Notes: generated by a model not told the origin, from the sequence alone. Positions 27,164 to 37,278 are shown, numbered from the stretch's first letter. The stretch: DNA of 64,000 bases from Dechloromonas sp. Dech2017 (GCA_009469585.1 SSXW01000002.1:45001-109000), one strand, 5' to 3'. Numbers and translations are program-made.

Positions 27164-29215
27164 TCAGCCGATCTGCAGCAGCGTGTCGAAGAGGGTCTTG
27201 CCCACCTCGAGCAACTTGGCCGAGGCCTGGTAGGCCTGCTGGAAACGCAACAGGTTGGCGGCTTCTTCATCGAGATTGACGCCGGACAGCGCATCGCGCG
27301 TCGCCTGCGCCTGATCGAGCACCGCCTGCTGGGCGGTGCCGGTGACATTGAGTTCGCGCGTCTTGATGCCGCTGTAGGCGACCAGTTCGGCGTAGGCCGC
27401 CTGGAAGGTCGCCTTGCCCTGGACGCCGTCGCCGGCCATCGTGTTCTGGGTCTGCAGTTTGCCCAGGGCGAGGGCGTTGCGGCCGTCAGCCGTGGCCGCG
27501 GTGTTGCGGGCCAGGGTGAAGGTGTCGTTGGTATTGGGCACGCCGCTCATGACGGCCGTCATGCCGGAAACCGAGATCTGCATGCCCTGCGCGTAGGGCA
27601 CGACGTAGGCCGGCCCGCTGACCGTCGTTTCGGCGCCGCCCGGCAACTGGTAGGTCAGCGTCTGGCCAGCGCTGATGCCGGTCAGCGTCAATTGGTTGCT
27701 GGCATAGGTCAGGGTGATGCCCGACCCCGACAACAGGCTGGTAGCGAACCCCGGGGCGCTGGTCCCGGCCGATATGCCGCCGCTGCCGGTATTGGCGCTG
27801 CCGGCGCTGGTCCGGAAAGGCAGGGCGGCGGCGACCATGCGCGAATCGGCGGCGATCACCGCGTTGACCGCCAGATTGTTGGCTGCGTTGCGAACCGGCT
27901 GGATGAGGAAGCGATTGCCGGCGGCGAAGGCGCCCGAAGTCAGCGAGAACTGGAAGCCTTCGTTCTGGGCGGCATAACTCGACACGGCGGCCAGGGTGCC
28001 GGAGGTCAGCGCGGCGCCGTCGCTCAGGCGGGTCAGGCTGAAGGTCGTGCCGTCGGTCGTCTGCAGCAGGTAATCGCTGGCCTTGAGGTTGGTAAAGAAA
28101 TTGCCGTCGGTAACTTCGGGGCCGAAATCGGTTGCGGCAAAACTTGCCGTCAACACCGCCGTGCCGCCGTTGTTGCCATCCGGCAGGACGCTCGGTCCGG
28201 CCAGTGCCATGGTGAAGAAATCGGCATTGAAGCCGGCATCGCCGCTGGCCTGGCCGATGAGGTCCTGGCCGAGGGCATGCTGGGCATTGAAAGTCAGGGC
28301 AACGGAAGCGGCGATTCGCCCCAGTTCGTTCTGGGCGCGACTCAGGGTTTCGCTGCGAAAGGCGATCAAGCCGCCGAGTTGGCCGCCGACCACCAGTTTT
28401 TCCGGCAATTCGAGCGACCCGCCGCCGACCGTGGCCAGGCCGACGACGATTTTCCCCGGGTCGGCGGTGGACGGGCGGGCCGTCATTTCCATGGCCCGGG
28501 AGCCAACCACCAATTGCTGGCCGCTGCCGACGAAGACGTTGAAGGCGCCGTCGCTATTGGTCGTCGTGCTGACCTTGATCAGGCCGTTCAACTCCTTGAT
28601 CAATTGGTCGCGCTGATCGAGCAGGTCGTTGGCCGGCTGGCCGGTCGAACTCTCGGCGATGACGATACGCTGGTTGAGGTCAGCGATTTCGGTGGCGTAG
28701 GAATTGATCGATTTCACCGCATCGCCAATTTGCCCGTTGACCGTAGCGGTCAACTCATCGAGCCGGCCCTCGATCGACTGGAAGCGCGAAACCAGCGTCT
28801 GGGCCGAGGAGATCATCGACTGGCGCGCCGACAGCAGGGCCGGGTTGGCGGCTACCTGCTGGACACCCGAGAAGAAATCCTGCAGAGCCGGCGACAGGCC
28901 GGCCGAGGGGTCGGCCAGCAGGTTGTCGATCTGCTTGATCGACAAATAGTAGGCGTCGATTTCGGCCAGCTTGGTCGTCGCGCTATTGACCTGCCCGGTC
29001 AGGTAGCGGTCGTACAGGCGCTCTATGGTCTGAACATGAACGCCCTGACCGATCGATCCGGCGCCGGTATTGATGGCGATATTGGTCGCCTGAACGGTAC
29101 GCTGGCGCGTATAGCCCGGCGTATTGGCATTGGCGACGTTGTGCTCGGTCGCCAGCAATCCCAACTGGGCTGCTGCAACGCCGCTGACGCCGATGCTATA
29201 AAGTCCTGAACTCAT
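27164..29215 (-). CDS. flgK: hook-filament junction protein FlgK (HAP1)
   Basis: This 683-aa protein, longer than the enteric 547, has extra material in the central exposed domain. The N-terminus SSGLYSIGVSGVAAAQLGL with NVANANTPGYTRQR is diagnostic, and the C-terminal NLLRFQQAYQASAKLLEVGKTLFDTLL is the rod/hook D0 helix. The second of two adjacent ATG codons is chosen because AGAGG lies six bases before it. It is separated from flgJ by 50 bp containing two CGATCAACCG direct repeats. Confidence 0.95.
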   Translation of the reverse strand: MSSGLYSIGVSGVAAAQLGLLATEHNVANANTPGYTRQRTVQATNIAINTGAGSIGQGVHVQTIERLYDRYLTGQVNSATTKLAEIDAYYLSIKQIDNLLADPSAGLSPALQDFFSGVQQVAANPALLSARQSMISSAQTLVSRFQSIEGRLDELTATVNGQIGDAVKSINSYATEIADLNQRIVIAESSTGQPANDLLDQRDQLIKELNGLIKVSTTTNSDGAFNVFVGSGQQLVVGSRAMEMTARPSTADPGKIVVGLATVGGGSLELPEKLVVGGQLGGLIAFRSETLSRAQNELGRIAASVALTFNAQHALGQDLIGQASGDAGFNADFFTMALAGPSVLPDGNNGGTAVLTASFAATDFGPEVTDGNFFTNLKASDYLLQTTDGTTFSLTRLSDGAALTSGTLAAVSSYAAQNEGFQFSLTSGAFAAGNRFLIQPVRNAANNLAVNAVIAADSRMVAAALPFRTSAGSANTGSGGISAGTSAPGFATSLLSGSGITLTYASNQLTLTGISAGQTLTYQLPGGAETTVSGPAYVVPYAQGMQISVSGMTAVMSGVPNTNDTFTLARNTAATADGRNALALGKLQTQNTMAGDGVQGKATFQAAYAELVAYSGIKTRELNVTGTAQQAVLDQAQATRDALSGVNLDEEAANLLRFQQAYQASAKLLEVGKTLFDTLLQIG

Positions 29216-29265
29216 CATTCACCTCTTTGAGGTTAACGACCGATCAACCGCAAAGTTGAGGGCGA

Positions 29266-30234
29266 TCAACCGATCAGTGCCTGGCGCATGGTCGGACCAT
29301 TGATGATGCGCGACAACTTGTGGGCGTACATCGGATCCGTGGCATAACCCGCCTGTTGCATACGTCGTGCAAACTCCGTGCCATCCTGCGAGCCGATGAC
29401 TGCACTGTAACGGGCATTGTTGCGCAACAGGCTGGCGTAGTCGCGGAAGGCCTCTTCATAGGAGGCATAGGCCCGGAAGCGCTCGACCGACTGTCGTGGT
29501 TGGCCATCGACGTACTCGGTGGTCGTGGCTTCGGCCGTCGGGCCGGTCCAACTCTTGCCGGCCTTGATGCCGAAAAGATTGTGGCTGGACGAGCCGTCCG
29601 GCCGGCGGATCTCGCTCCGCCCCCAGCCGCTTTCCAGGGCCGAATGGGCGACCAGGAACTGGGGCGGGACGCCGGTGGACCGCGAGGCTTCGACGGCGTG
29701 CGGCCAGACCCGGCCGACGAATTCCCTGGCCGAAGCGGGCACCTCGGCGGATGCCGCGGGAGCGGCCGAGACATCGACCTTCTGGTAGCTGGCCGAGGTC
29801 GGCAGACTGCTCGGCACCGGACGATGTTGCAGATGGCGGCCATCCGCAACGGCAAGCGGCAGGGTATTGCCGGCAGCCTTTACCGGGTCCGGCACCGGAG
29901 TATCCGCCGCGCCGGCCGCCGCCAGGTTGCGGCCCAGCTGTTGTTCGATCAGTTGGGCGAAACCGCTGCCCTTGCCGCTGCTCGCCAGGTTCTGTGCCAT
30001 CTGCTGGTCGAGCAGGGCGGTGTAGAAACGCGACTGGTCGCTGTTCAGCAAGCCGTCCTGCGGCACGGTGTCGCGCATGCTTTTCATGACCTGTTGCAGG
30101 AACAGGGTCTCGAACTGCTGGGCTGCCGCCTTCAGGCCCTTCTGCGGGTCCTTGGCGAACTGGGCGCGCAGGTCCTGTGCCGACTGCACGTCGAAAGCGG
30201 CGCGGCTGGGCAGGTCCTGGATCTTGATCGCCAT
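29266..30234 (-). CDS. flgJ: bifunctional rod-cap/peptidoglycan hydrolase FlgJ
   Basis: This 322-aa protein has the N-terminal rod-cap domain (about 1-100, QFETLFLQQVMKSMRDTVPQDGLL) and a C-terminal glucosaminidase domain (about 165-320) with catalytic-type Glu in AHSALESGWGRSEI and a YASYEEAFRDYASLL segment. It drills the murein layer and caps the growing rod. The single-protein form is typical of beta- and gammaproteobacteria. Confidence 0.95.
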   Translation of the reverse strand: MAIKIQDLPSRAAFDVQSAQDLRAQFAKDPQKGLKAAAQQFETLFLQQVMKSMRDTVPQDGLLNSDQSRFYTALLDQQMAQNLASSGKGSGFAQLIEQQLGRNLAAAGAADTPVPDPVKAAGNTLPLAVADGRHLQHRPVPSSLPTSASYQKVDVSAAPAASAEVPASAREFVGRVWPHAVEASRSTGVPPQFLVAHSALESGWGRSEIRRPDGSSSHNLFGIKAGKSWTGPTAEATTTEYVDGQPRQSVERFRAYASYEEAFRDYASLLRNNARYSAVIGSQDGTEFARRMQQAGYATDPMYAHKLSRIINGPTMRQALIG

Positions 30235-30239
30235 GGCGG

Positions 30240-31334
30240 TCAGATGATTTCCAGTTCGGCGCGCAGGGCGCCGGCCGCCTTCATGGCCTGCAGGATGGCC
30301 AGCAGGTCCATCGGATTGGCGCCCAGCGCGTTGAGCGCCTTGACCACCTCGGCCAGGCTGACCCCGGACTTGACGCTCATCAGCGCCCCGCTGTCCTGCT
30401 TGACCTGGATGTCGGCGCCCTGCCCCAACTGCGGCTGGCCGCCATCGACCACCACCGACAGGTTGCCGTGGGCGACGGCGCAGGGTTCGAGCCGGACTTG
30501 CTGGTTCATGACCACCGAGCCGGTGCGCGGATTGACGACGACCTTGGCCTGGCTGACTTCGGGCTTGACGTCGAGGTTGTCGATGCGGCCGAGGAAGGCG
30601 ACGCGGGCGTCGGAGGCTTCCGGGACGCGGACGGCGATGCGCCGGCCGTCGATGGCCTGCGCCGTGCCCGGGCCGGCCGTCCGGTTGATGGCGTCGACGA
30701 CCTTTTGCGCCGTGCTGAAATCGGTGTTATCGAGTTCGTAGTAGACCACGCCGTTTTCGCCGACGGCGGTCGGGACGCTACGTTCGACAGTCGCTCCGGA
30801 CGGGATGCGGCCGGCCGACAGGTGGTTGACGGTGACCTTGGCCCCGCCGGCCGAGGCCCCGGCGCCGCCGACCAGCACGTTGCCCTGGGCGATGGCGTAG
30901 ACCTGGCCGTCGGCGCCCTTGAGCTGGGTCATCAGCAGCGTGCCGCCACGGATGCTCTTGGCGTTGCCCATCGACGACACGGTGACGTCCAAGACCTGGC
31001 CAGGCCGCGAATAGGCCGGCAGGCTGGCGGTGACCATGACGGCGGCGACGTTCTTGAGCTGCAGCTTCTGCGATTGCTCCTGGGTCAGGTTGACGCCCAA
31101 CTGCGACAGCATGTTGCCGATGGCCTGCGTGGTGAATGGGGTTTGCGTGGTCTGGTCGCCGGTGTTGTCGAGGCCGACGACGATGCCGTAGCCGATCAGC
31201 TGGTTGGTGCGCACGCCCTGGATGCTGGCCAGGTCCTTGATGCGCTCGGCAAATGCCGGCTGACTCCACAGCGGCACCAGACAGGCGGCCAGAATTGCCG
31301 TCTGCCGGAACAGTTTGCCGCTTTTTGCCTTCAT
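30240..31334 (-). CDS. flgI: flagellar P-ring protein FlgI
   Basis: This 364-aa protein has an N-terminal signal peptide (about 1-27, ending QPAFA) and the P-ring motifs [32 protein letters not shown] (key G-x-G-[IL]-V-x-G-L), [13 protein letters not shown], and a C-terminal [18 protein letters not shown]. The ATG at 31334 is chosen because CGGAGG precedes it and a signal peptide follows; the frame opens 51 codons further upstream, which would bury the signal. The P-ring lies in the peptidoglycan. Confidence 0.96.
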   Translation of the reverse strand: MKAKSGKLFRQTAILAACLVPLWSQPAFAERIKDLASIQGVRTNQLIGYGIVVGLDNTGDQTTQTPFTTQAIGNMLSQLGVNLTQEQSQKLQLKNVAAVMVTASLPAYSRPGQVLDVTVSSMGNAKSIRGGTLLMTQLKGADGQVYAIAQGNVLVGGAGASAGGAKVTVNHLSAGRIPSGATVERSVPTAVGENGVVYYELDNTDFSTAQKVVDAINRTAGPGTAQAIDGRRIAVRVPEASDARVAFLGRIDNLDVKPEVSQAKVVVNPRTGSVVMNQQVRLEPCAVAHGNLSVVVDGGQPQLGQGADIQVKQDSGALMSVKSGVSLAEVVKALNALGANPMDLLAILQAMKAAGALRAELEII

Positions 31335-31356
31335 GATGCGCCTCCGCAGGAAATGC

Positions 31357-32016
31357 CTAGAACGGCATGACATTAAGGAAGAAGCGTGCCAGCCAGCCGA
31401 TGATCTGGCCCTCGGCGATCTGGCCGGAGGATTTGTACTCGATGCGGGCATCGGCGATCTTCGACGATTCGACGATGTTGAAGGCATCGACGAAGCTCGG
31501 ATTGACGACGCCGGAGATGCGCACGAACTCCTGCGCCTCGCCCACCGCCACCATCTTTTCGCCGGAAACCAGCAGGTTGCCGTTGGGCATGACGTCGATC
31601 ACGGTCACCGTCATGTTGCCGCTGAAGACATTCTTGTTGGCCGCTTCGCCCTTGCCGCTGAAGGCCGTCGAGCTGCTCGCCGAGAAGTCCATGGAGCCGG
31701 GCAACAGCCGGCTGAGGAAGCCGGTCGTCGCGCCGAGGCCGGCCTTCTGGGCATTCGACTTGTCGATCTTGGCGTTCGAGGTGGTCGAGGCCGTCGTGCT
31801 CTCGGTGATCTTGACGGTGATCGTGTCGCCGATGTAGCGCGCCCGGCGATCCTCAAACAGCGGGCGGCTGGCCGCCGCCTGGTAGATGGCGCCGTTGGCG
31901 TGGGCCGTCTCGAAGCGCGGCGACGGGCGGGCGCTCATCGGCTGATGGACGTTGGTCGGCGGCACCGTGGTGCATCCGGCGGTCAACAGCAAAAAAAGCC
32001 AAAAAATGAATTTCAT
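31357..32016 (-). CDS. flgH: flagellar L-ring lipoprotein FlgH
   Basis: This 219-aa protein has lipoprotein signal [15 protein letters not shown] with Cys15 as the lipidation site. Conserved FlgH segments follow: [42 protein letters not shown], and the [11 protein letters not shown] end. It forms the outer-membrane bushing, showing a Gram-negative cell. It lies between flgG and flgI in the standard order. Confidence 0.96.
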   Translation of the reverse strand: MKFIFWLFLLLTAGCTTVPPTNVHQPMSARPSPRFETAHANGAIYQAAASRPLFEDRRARYIGDTITVKITESTTASTTSNAKIDKSNAQKAGLGATTGFLSRLLPGSMDFSASSSTAFSGKGEAANKNVFSGNMTVTVIDVMPNGNLLVSGEKMVAVGEAQEFVRISGVVNPSFVDAFNIVESSKIADARIEYKSSGQIAEGQIIGWLARFFLNVMPF

Positions 32017-32025
32017 GGCATCACC

Positions 32026-32808
32026 TCACAACTGGGTCAGGCGCCCCAACATGTTGTCGGAGGTGGAAATCACCTTCGAATTCAGCTCGTAGGCGCGCTG
32101 GGTCTGGATCATCGTCACCAACTCCTCGGCCACGTTGACGTTGGAGGTTTCGACGTAACCCTGATTGATTACGCCAGCCCCATTCGTTCCCGGCGTGTTG
32201 GGGGTCGGCGTGCCGCTGGCGGCGGTTTCCAGGAAAAGGTTCTGGCCGATGCTCTGCAGGCCGGCCGGATTGATGAAGGTCGCCACCTGGATGCTGCCGA
32301 TCTGGGTCGAGGCGGCGGTGCCCGGCTGGGTGACGGTCACCGTGCCGTCGTTGCCGATGCTGACCGACAGCGCGTTGGCCGGGATGGTGATGTTGGGCTG
32401 CAAGGGGTAGCCGTCGGAGGTGACGATCTGCCCCTGGTTGTCCTTCTGGAAGGAGCCGTCGCGGGTGTAGCCGGTGGTGCCGTCGGGGAGCAGGATCTGG
32501 AAGAAGCCGTTGCCCTGGATGGCGGTATCGAGCGCGTTGTCGGTCTTCTGCAGGTTGCCCTGGGTGAAAATGTGGGCGGTCGACACCGGACGCACCCCGG
32601 AGCCGAGTTGCAGGCCGGTTGGCAGCTGGGTCTGCTGCGACGACTGGGCACCGGGCTGGCGCAGGGTCTGGTAGAGCAGATCCTCGAACACTGCCCGCGA
32701 GCGCTTGAAGCCGTTGGTGCTGACGTTGGCCAGGTTGTTGGAGATGACGTCGAGCTGGGTCTGCTGGGCATCGAGGCCGGTACGGGCTATCCACAGGGAA
32801 CGGATCAT
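32026..32808 (-). CDS. flgG: distal rod protein FlgG
   Basis: This 260-aa protein has [38 protein letters not shown] at its start (key N-N-L-A-N-V-x-T-x-G-F-K), [12 protein letters not shown] near residue 100 and [25 protein letters not shown] at the C-terminus. Length is exactly typical. An AGGA site precedes ATG by eight bases. It is followed by flgH after 9 bp. Confidence 0.97.
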   Translation of the reverse strand: MIRSLWIARTGLDAQQTQLDVISNNLANVSTNGFKRSRAVFEDLLYQTLRQPGAQSSQQTQLPTGLQLGSGVRPVSTAHIFTQGNLQKTDNALDTAIQGNGFFQILLPDGTTGYTRDGSFQKDNQGQIVTSDGYPLQPNITIPANALSVSIGNDGTVTVTQPGTAASTQIGSIQVATFINPAGLQSIGQNLFLETAASGTPTPNTPGTNGAGVINQGYVETSNVNVAEELVTMIQTQRAYELNSKVISTSDNMLGRLTQL

Positions 32809-32821
32809 GGGGCGTGTCCTA

Positions 32822-33565
32822 TCAGGCGTTCATCGAGAGCAGCTGGTCGGCGCGCTGGGCGTTGGCATCGGCCGTCTGCATCATCTTCATCTGCATTTCG
32901 AACTGGCGCGACAGGCTGATCAGGTTGACCATGGCGTCCGTCACGTTGACATTGCTGCCTTCCAGCGTGCCGGAAGTCAGCTTGACCGTTTCATCGGCCG
33001 GCGCCGGCTGGCCGCTGCGCAGCCGGAACAGGCCATCCGCCCCGCGCACCAGATCGCCTTCGGCCGGATTCACCAGCTTGATGCGGCCGATGGCGTTGGC
33101 GTTGTTCGGCGTGCCGAAGGTCGGCACGACCGAGACGGTGCCGTCCGGGGCGATCTCGATCCGGTTGTCGGGCGGAATGTTGATCGGCCCGCCATCGCCG
33201 GCCACCGGGTAACCGCTCTTCGTCTGCAGCAGGCCGGTGACATCGACATCGAGGCTGCCGGCCCGGGTATAGGCCTCGCTGCCATCGGGCAACTGCACCG
33301 CCAGCCAGCCCCGGCCGTTGACCGCGACATCGAGGTTGCGGCCGGTGAACATCAGCGGCCCTTCGTCCATCACGTCGCTAACCGAGGCATCGACCACGAA
33401 AGCCCGCGTCGGCATGGCTTCGCTGAGCACCGGCACGGCCCGGAAGCGATGCTCCTGGGCCTTGAAGCCGACCGTGCTGGCGTTGGCCAGGTTGTTCGCC
33501 GTGCCGGCCTGCTGCATGAAGACATGCTTGGCGCCGGTCATCGCGGTGTAGATCAGACGGTCCAT
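32822..33565 (-). CDS. flgF: proximal rod protein FlgF
   Basis: This 247-aa protein has the FlgF start [35 protein letters not shown], an internal [24 protein letters not shown], and the C-terminal [27 protein letters not shown] type helix. It forms a single layer of the rod between FlgC and FlgG. Position between flgE and flgG fits. Confidence 0.96.
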   Translation of the reverse strand: MDRLIYTAMTGAKHVFMQQAGTANNLANASTVGFKAQEHRFRAVPVLSEAMPTRAFVVDASVSDVMDEGPLMFTGRNLDVAVNGRGWLAVQLPDGSEAYTRAGSLDVDVTGLLQTKSGYPVAGDGGPINIPPDNRIEIAPDGTVSVVPTFGTPNNANAIGRIKLVNPAEGDLVRGADGLFRLRSGQPAPADETVKLTSGTLEGSNVNVTDAMVNLISLSRQFEMQMKMMQTADANAQRADQLLSMNA

Positions 33566-33586
33566 GGCAGCGACTCAGCCAGCCGT

Positions 33587-34897
33587 TTAACGCAGGTTGA
33601 CCAGGGTCTGCATGATCTGGTCCTGGGTCTTGATCGACTGGGCGTTGGCCTGGTAGTTGCGCTGCTGCGAGATCAGGTTGACCAGCTCGGCGGTGAGGTC
33701 GACATTCGACTCTTCCACCGACGACGAGGTCAGCACCCCGAGATTCGAGGTATTCGGCGCACCGACCAGGGCCGGGCCGGACACCGAGGTTTCCACCCAC
33801 TGGTTGTTGCCGAGCGACTGCAGGCCGTTCGGATTGGTGAAGTTGGCCAGCACGATCTGCCCCTGGGCGAAGGTCTGCCCGTTGCTGTAGCGCCCGAGGA
33901 TGACGCCATCCGAACCGGCCGACAGGCCGACCAGGTGGCCGGCGGCATAGCCGTCCTGCTCCAGGCGATTGGTGCCGAACGGGCTGCCGAACTGGGTGGT
34001 ACCGGTGAAATCGATCGGGAAGGTCTGCACCGCCTGGGCGCCGTTCGGCTGGCCGAGGCTGGTCTGGACGTTGGCGATGCTCACCGAGACATTGATCGGC
34101 GAACCGGCCGTCACCTGGCCGTCGGTGCCGAAAGTCAGCGTGCCGATCGGGCCGGTCGTGCCGTTGACGTTCTGGTTGGTCGTTCCGTCGACATTGGCAT
34201 AGACGTTCCACTGGCCGGCCGTCGCCGACTTGCGGAAGTAGAAGGTCATGGTGTGGTCGTTGCCCAGCGAATCGTAAATCGACAGGGCCGTCGAGAAATT
34301 GTAGGTCAGCGGATCGGGCGTGTAGGCCCCGACGGCACCAGCTGCGCCACCATTCACCCAGGCCGAGGTCGGCACAGCCGAGCGGGAATCGAGGTTCACA
34401 TTGGCCTTGATCCCCTGGAAGGAGCTGCTGGTGTTGTAACCGGTCGCCTCGGGCGCCAGGTCGGAAGCCGAAATACGCAGCGGCGACGGCGTCGAGGGAA
34501 CGATGACGCCGTTCAGGGCGGCATAGCCGGTCAGCGCCATCCCCTGGTCGTTGATGATCACCCCGTTCTTGTCGAGGTGGAACTGGCCGTTGCGGGTGAA
34601 GGTGGTCGCACCGTTCTGGTCCATCCGAAAGAAGCCGGAACCGTTGATCGAGATATCGAGCGGGTTGTTTGTCGAGGTAATGTTGCCCTGGGTGAATTGC
34701 TGCTGGATGGCCGACAGATTGACGCCGATGCCGATCTGGCTGGCCCCGGCCCCGGCCAGCGAAGCGGCGTAGACGTCGCCGAAGTGGGCCACCGAGGACT
34801 TGAAGCCGACCGTGCTGGAGTTGGCGATATTGTGGCTGGTCGCATCGATTGCCTTGGAGGCGCCGTTCAGACCGCTCAGTGCTTGCTGGAAAGCCAT
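33587..34897 (-). CDS. flgE: flagellar hook protein FlgE
   Basis: This 436-aa protein has an N-terminal SGLNGASKAIDATSHNIANSSTVGFKSS and a C-terminal SNVDLTAELVNLISQQRNYQANAQSIKTQDQIMQTLVNLR pattern, both diagnostic. The middle carries the hook surface domain. It is the main substrate whose assembled length is set by FliK. It follows flgD after 10 bp. Confidence 0.97.
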   Translation of the reverse strand: MAFQQALSGLNGASKAIDATSHNIANSSTVGFKSSVAHFGDVYAASLAGAGASQIGIGVNLSAIQQQFTQGNITSTNNPLDISINGSGFFRMDQNGATTFTRNGQFHLDKNGVIINDQGMALTGYAALNGVIVPSTPSPLRISASDLAPEATGYNTSSSFQGIKANVNLDSRSAVPTSAWVNGGAAGAVGAYTPDPLTYNFSTALSIYDSLGNDHTMTFYFRKSATAGQWNVYANVDGTTNQNVNGTTGPIGTLTFGTDGQVTAGSPINVSVSIANVQTSLGQPNGAQAVQTFPIDFTGTTQFGSPFGTNRLEQDGYAAGHLVGLSAGSDGVILGRYSNGQTFAQGQIVLANFTNPNGLQSLGNNQWVETSVSGPALVGAPNTSNLGVLTSSSVEESNVDLTAELVNLISQQRNYQANAQSIKTQDQIMQTLVNLR

Positions 34898-34907
34898 TTC
34901 CTACTCC

Positions 34908-35591
34908 TTACAGAATTTGTTGGACGTCCTTGAAGGCCACTTCGCCCTGTGTGCCCAGATCAAGGAGGAAGCCGCTGCTGCTTCGCGTAACTGCAGAAAC
35001 CGTGCCAATCTTCATGGCGGTCGCCTCGACGGTTTTTCCGGCCGATTTGGCGTCGACCGTGAAGGTGTAGTTGCCGTCGGGCAACTGGTTGCCGTCGGCA
35101 TCCTTGCCGTCCCAGGCAAAGTAGAAGGTGCCGGCCTCCTTGGCGCCGAGCTCTTCGGTGTTGACCAGCTTGCCGGCCGCATTCTTGATGCTCAGCGTCA
35201 CCGAATCGGCGGCGCCGGCCAGCACCCCGCCGCCGTAGGCGACGCCGCTGGCCAGCGGCAAGGCATTGCCGGCCGTCATCACATTTTTGCCGATAATTCC
35301 TGCCGCCTGCATGCCCTGCGTCTCGTTGTAGCCGGACAGCAACTGGCTGAGCGTCTGGTTCAGCTTCTCGATGCCGTTGACCGTATTGAGCTGCGCCAGC
35401 TGCGTCGTCACCTGGGCGTTGTCGAGGGGGTTGAGCGGATCCTGGTTCTTGATCTGCGCCATGAGCAGGGTCAGGAAGCGATTTTCGAGGTCGGCCGTGG
35501 CGCTGGTCGACGACTTGGAACTGCCGCTGCCGTTGATGGCGGCGAAGACTTCGGCAGCACTGCCGGAACTGGTTGCACTCAAGCTAGCCAT
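34908..35591 (-). CDS. flgD: hook cap/assembly protein FlgD
   Basis: This 227-aa protein has the conserved N-terminal block FLTLLMAQIKNQDPLNPLDNAQVTTQLAQL (about 38-68) and a C-terminal Ig/Tudor-like part with FYFAWDGKDADGNQLPDGNYTF. It caps the growing hook and is discarded on completion. Length matches the family. Confidence 0.96.
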   Translation of the reverse strand: MASLSATSSGSAAEVFAAINGSGSSKSSTSATADLENRFLTLLMAQIKNQDPLNPLDNAQVTTQLAQLNTVNGIEKLNQTLSQLLSGYNETQGMQAAGIIGKNVMTAGNALPLASGVAYGGGVLAGAADSVTLSIKNAAGKLVNTEELGAKEAGTFYFAWDGKDADGNQLPDGNYTFTVDAKSAGKTVEATAMKIGTVSAVTRSSSGFLLDLGTQGEVAFKDVQQIL

Positions 35592-35607
35592 GTTGTTCTC
35601 CTGTCAA

Positions 35608-36021
35608 TCAGCCCTGACCGATCTGCAACGTGCGCAGCATCATGGACTTGGCGGTATTCATCACTTCGACATTGGTCTGGTAGGAACGCGAGGCGGAAAT
35701 CATGTTGGTCATTTCCTCGACGACATTGACGTTGGGGAAAGCGACGTAGCCCTTCTCGTCGGCCGCCGGGTTCTTCGGGTCGTACACCATGCGGGGCGGC
35801 GAGGCGTCCTCGACCACCTGGCGCACCCGCACGCCTTTCGATACGTCGCCCAGGCCGCCCATCGGCGTCGCCTCGAAGACGACCTGCTTGGAACGATAGG
35901 GCTTGCCGTCCGACGAGATGACGCTGTCGGCATTGGCCAGGTTGGAGGCCGTGGTGTTCAGGCGCATGGCCTGGGCCGTCATGGCGCTCGAGGAAACCTG
36001 GAAAACGTTGAACAGACTCAC
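35608..36021 (-). CDS. flgC: proximal rod protein FlgC
   Basis: This 137-aa protein starts SLFNVFQVSSSAMTAQAMRLNTTASNLANADSV and ends with a NVVEEMTNMISASRSYQTNVEVMNTAKSMMLRTLQIG helix, as in all FlgC. Length is typical. It lies between flgB and flgD with short gaps. Confidence 0.97.
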   Translation of the reverse strand: MSLFNVFQVSSSAMTAQAMRLNTTASNLANADSVISSDGKPYRSKQVVFEATPMGGLGDVSKGVRVRQVVEDASPPRMVYDPKNPAADEKGYVAFPNVNVVEEMTNMISASRSYQTNVEVMNTAKSMMLRTLQIGQG

Positions 36022-36031
36022 GGCTCGCTCC

Positions 36032-36442
36032 TTAGCTTGAGGTCGAGGCCAGGGCGCTACGGATGCCCTGGAACTTGTTGGTGATCAATTGCGTAAGAAT
36101 CTGGTACTGCAGCGCGTTCTCGGCCAGCTGGGTACGCTCGACATCCATGTCCACGGTATTGCCGTCGACCGCCGACTGGTTTTCGCTGCGGTACTTGAGA
36201 AAGGCCGGGCCACTGCCGGCGCTGCCCGCCAGGTGGCCGGCTGCCGTCCGCGCCATGGTTACGCCGCCGGCCTCGCCCCGCCCGGCCAGTGCGCCCTGCA
36301 TGGCCTTCTCGAAACTGAAATCGCGCGCCTTGTAGTTGGGCGTATCGGCGTTGGCAATATTCGAAGCCAGCACCTGGTGGCGCTGGACCCGCAAATTCAT
36401 TGCCTGGCTATAGACGGCGAGATTTTCCTGAATGTTGGCCAT
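36032..36442 (-). CDS. flgB: proximal rod protein FlgB
   Basis: This 136-aa protein is the first gene of the flg operon. Motifs: RVQRHQVLASNIANADTPNYKARDFSFE near the start and VDMDVERTQLAENALQYQILTQLI near the end. The ATG at 36442 is used because GGAG lies seven bases upstream; the longer frame begins four codons earlier without a site. A sigma54 promoter is predicted 30 bp upstream. Confidence 0.96.
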   Translation of the reverse strand: MANIQENLAVYSQAMNLRVQRHQVLASNIANADTPNYKARDFSFEKAMQGALAGRGEAGGVTMARTAAGHLAGSAGSGPAFLKYRSENQSAVDGNTVDMDVERTQLAENALQYQILTQLITNKFQGIRSALASTSS

Positions 36443-36471
36443 GACGGACTCCAAATCGTTAGCTCCTGAAT

Positions 36472-36487
36472 AGCAGGGTCCATGCCA
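36472..36487 (-). promoter_or_regulatory. sigma54 promoter of flgB operon
   Basis: Minus strand TGGCATGGACCCTGCT: -24 GG and -12 GC with 10 bp between them, and five of the six TGGCAC bases. Start near 36461, about 18 nt before the flgB ATG, leaving room for its GGAG ribosome site. Confidence 0.75.
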
Positions 36488-36586
36488 CCGCCTTTTCAGC
36501 CGATTTCAGGGGTTTTCCCGGCCAAGCCGGCAATTCTTGCCGGAATTAAATGCCCGTCAGCCTGCCAGCTCAGGCAAAATGTGCGC

Positions 36587-37276
36587 ATGCATCCCAGAAA
36601 GCGCCTGTCGGCAGCCCTCCTGTTGGCCCTGATGGCCGTGATGTCTTCGCTGCACGCTGCGGACTCCGCCATCGTCATCGACACCGCCGAACGTTTCATC
36701 CGTCAACAAACCAGCGGGCAAGCCGGCCAGGTCAGCATCCGCATGGGTAAGCTGGATCTCGACCGCCTGCCGCCATGCGAGGCCCACGAAGCCTATTCGC
36801 CGCCGGGGACGCGCTTCGTCGGCAAGACCTATATCGGCGTCCGCTGCCTGGCGCCAAATCCGTGGAGCGTACTGGTTCCCTCGCACATCTCGATCACCAC
36901 CGACTACGTGACCAGCAGCCGGCCGCTCAGGGCCGGCCACACCGTCGGTCCCGACGATCTGCGCCTGCTGACCGGCGACCTGGCCAACCTGCCGACCGGC
37001 GTCGTCGTCGACCCGCAAGCCGCGCTCGGCAAGACCCTGCGCAATTCGGTGGGTACCGGCCAGCCGCTGCGCAGCGACCAGTTGCTGGCACCCCTGCTCG
37101 TCCGCCAGGGGCAGACGGTCCGCGTCATCTCGCAAGGCACCGGTTTCTCGGCCAGCGCCGAAGGGCGAGCGCTCAACAACGCGGCCGAAGGGCAACTGGC
37201 GCAGGTGCGCATGAGTTCCGGCCAGACGGTAAGCGGCATAGTTCGTGCTGACGGTAGTGTGGAAATATCTTTTTAG
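36587..37276 (+). CDS. flgA: P-ring assembly chaperone FlgA
   Basis: This 230-aa periplasmic protein has signal peptide MHPRKRLSAALLLALMAVMSSLHAAD (cleavage near residue 25). A SAF domain follows (RPLRAGHTVGPDDLRLLTGDLANLP, then LLVRQGQTVRVISQG). FlgA helps FlgI polymerise around the rod. The start at 36587 is chosen for the signal peptide; the open frame continues 35 codons upstream into the flgB promoter. It is divergent from flgB, the usual arrangement. Confidence 0.93.
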   Translation: MHPRKRLSAALLLALMAVMSSLHAADSAIVIDTAERFIRQQTSGQAGQVSIRMGKLDLDRLPPCEAHEAYSPPGTRFVGKTYIGVRCLAPNPWSVLVPSHISITTDYVTSSRPLRAGHTVGPDDLRLLTGDLANLPTGVVVDPQAALGKTLRNSVGTGQPLRSDQLLAPLLVRQGQTVRVISQGTGFSASAEGRALNNAAEGQLAQVRMSSGQTVSGIVRADGSVEISF

Positions 37277-37278
37277 GC

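Noticed and set aside
31335..31487. Upstream extension of flgI
   Set aside because: It would place 51 residues before a good signal peptide; the internal ATG has a ribosome site.
36508..36524. GG-N10-GC pattern as a sigma54 promoter for flgA
   Set aside because: Only the two dinucleotides match; the remaining consensus bases are absent and the sequence is a G/C-rich run.
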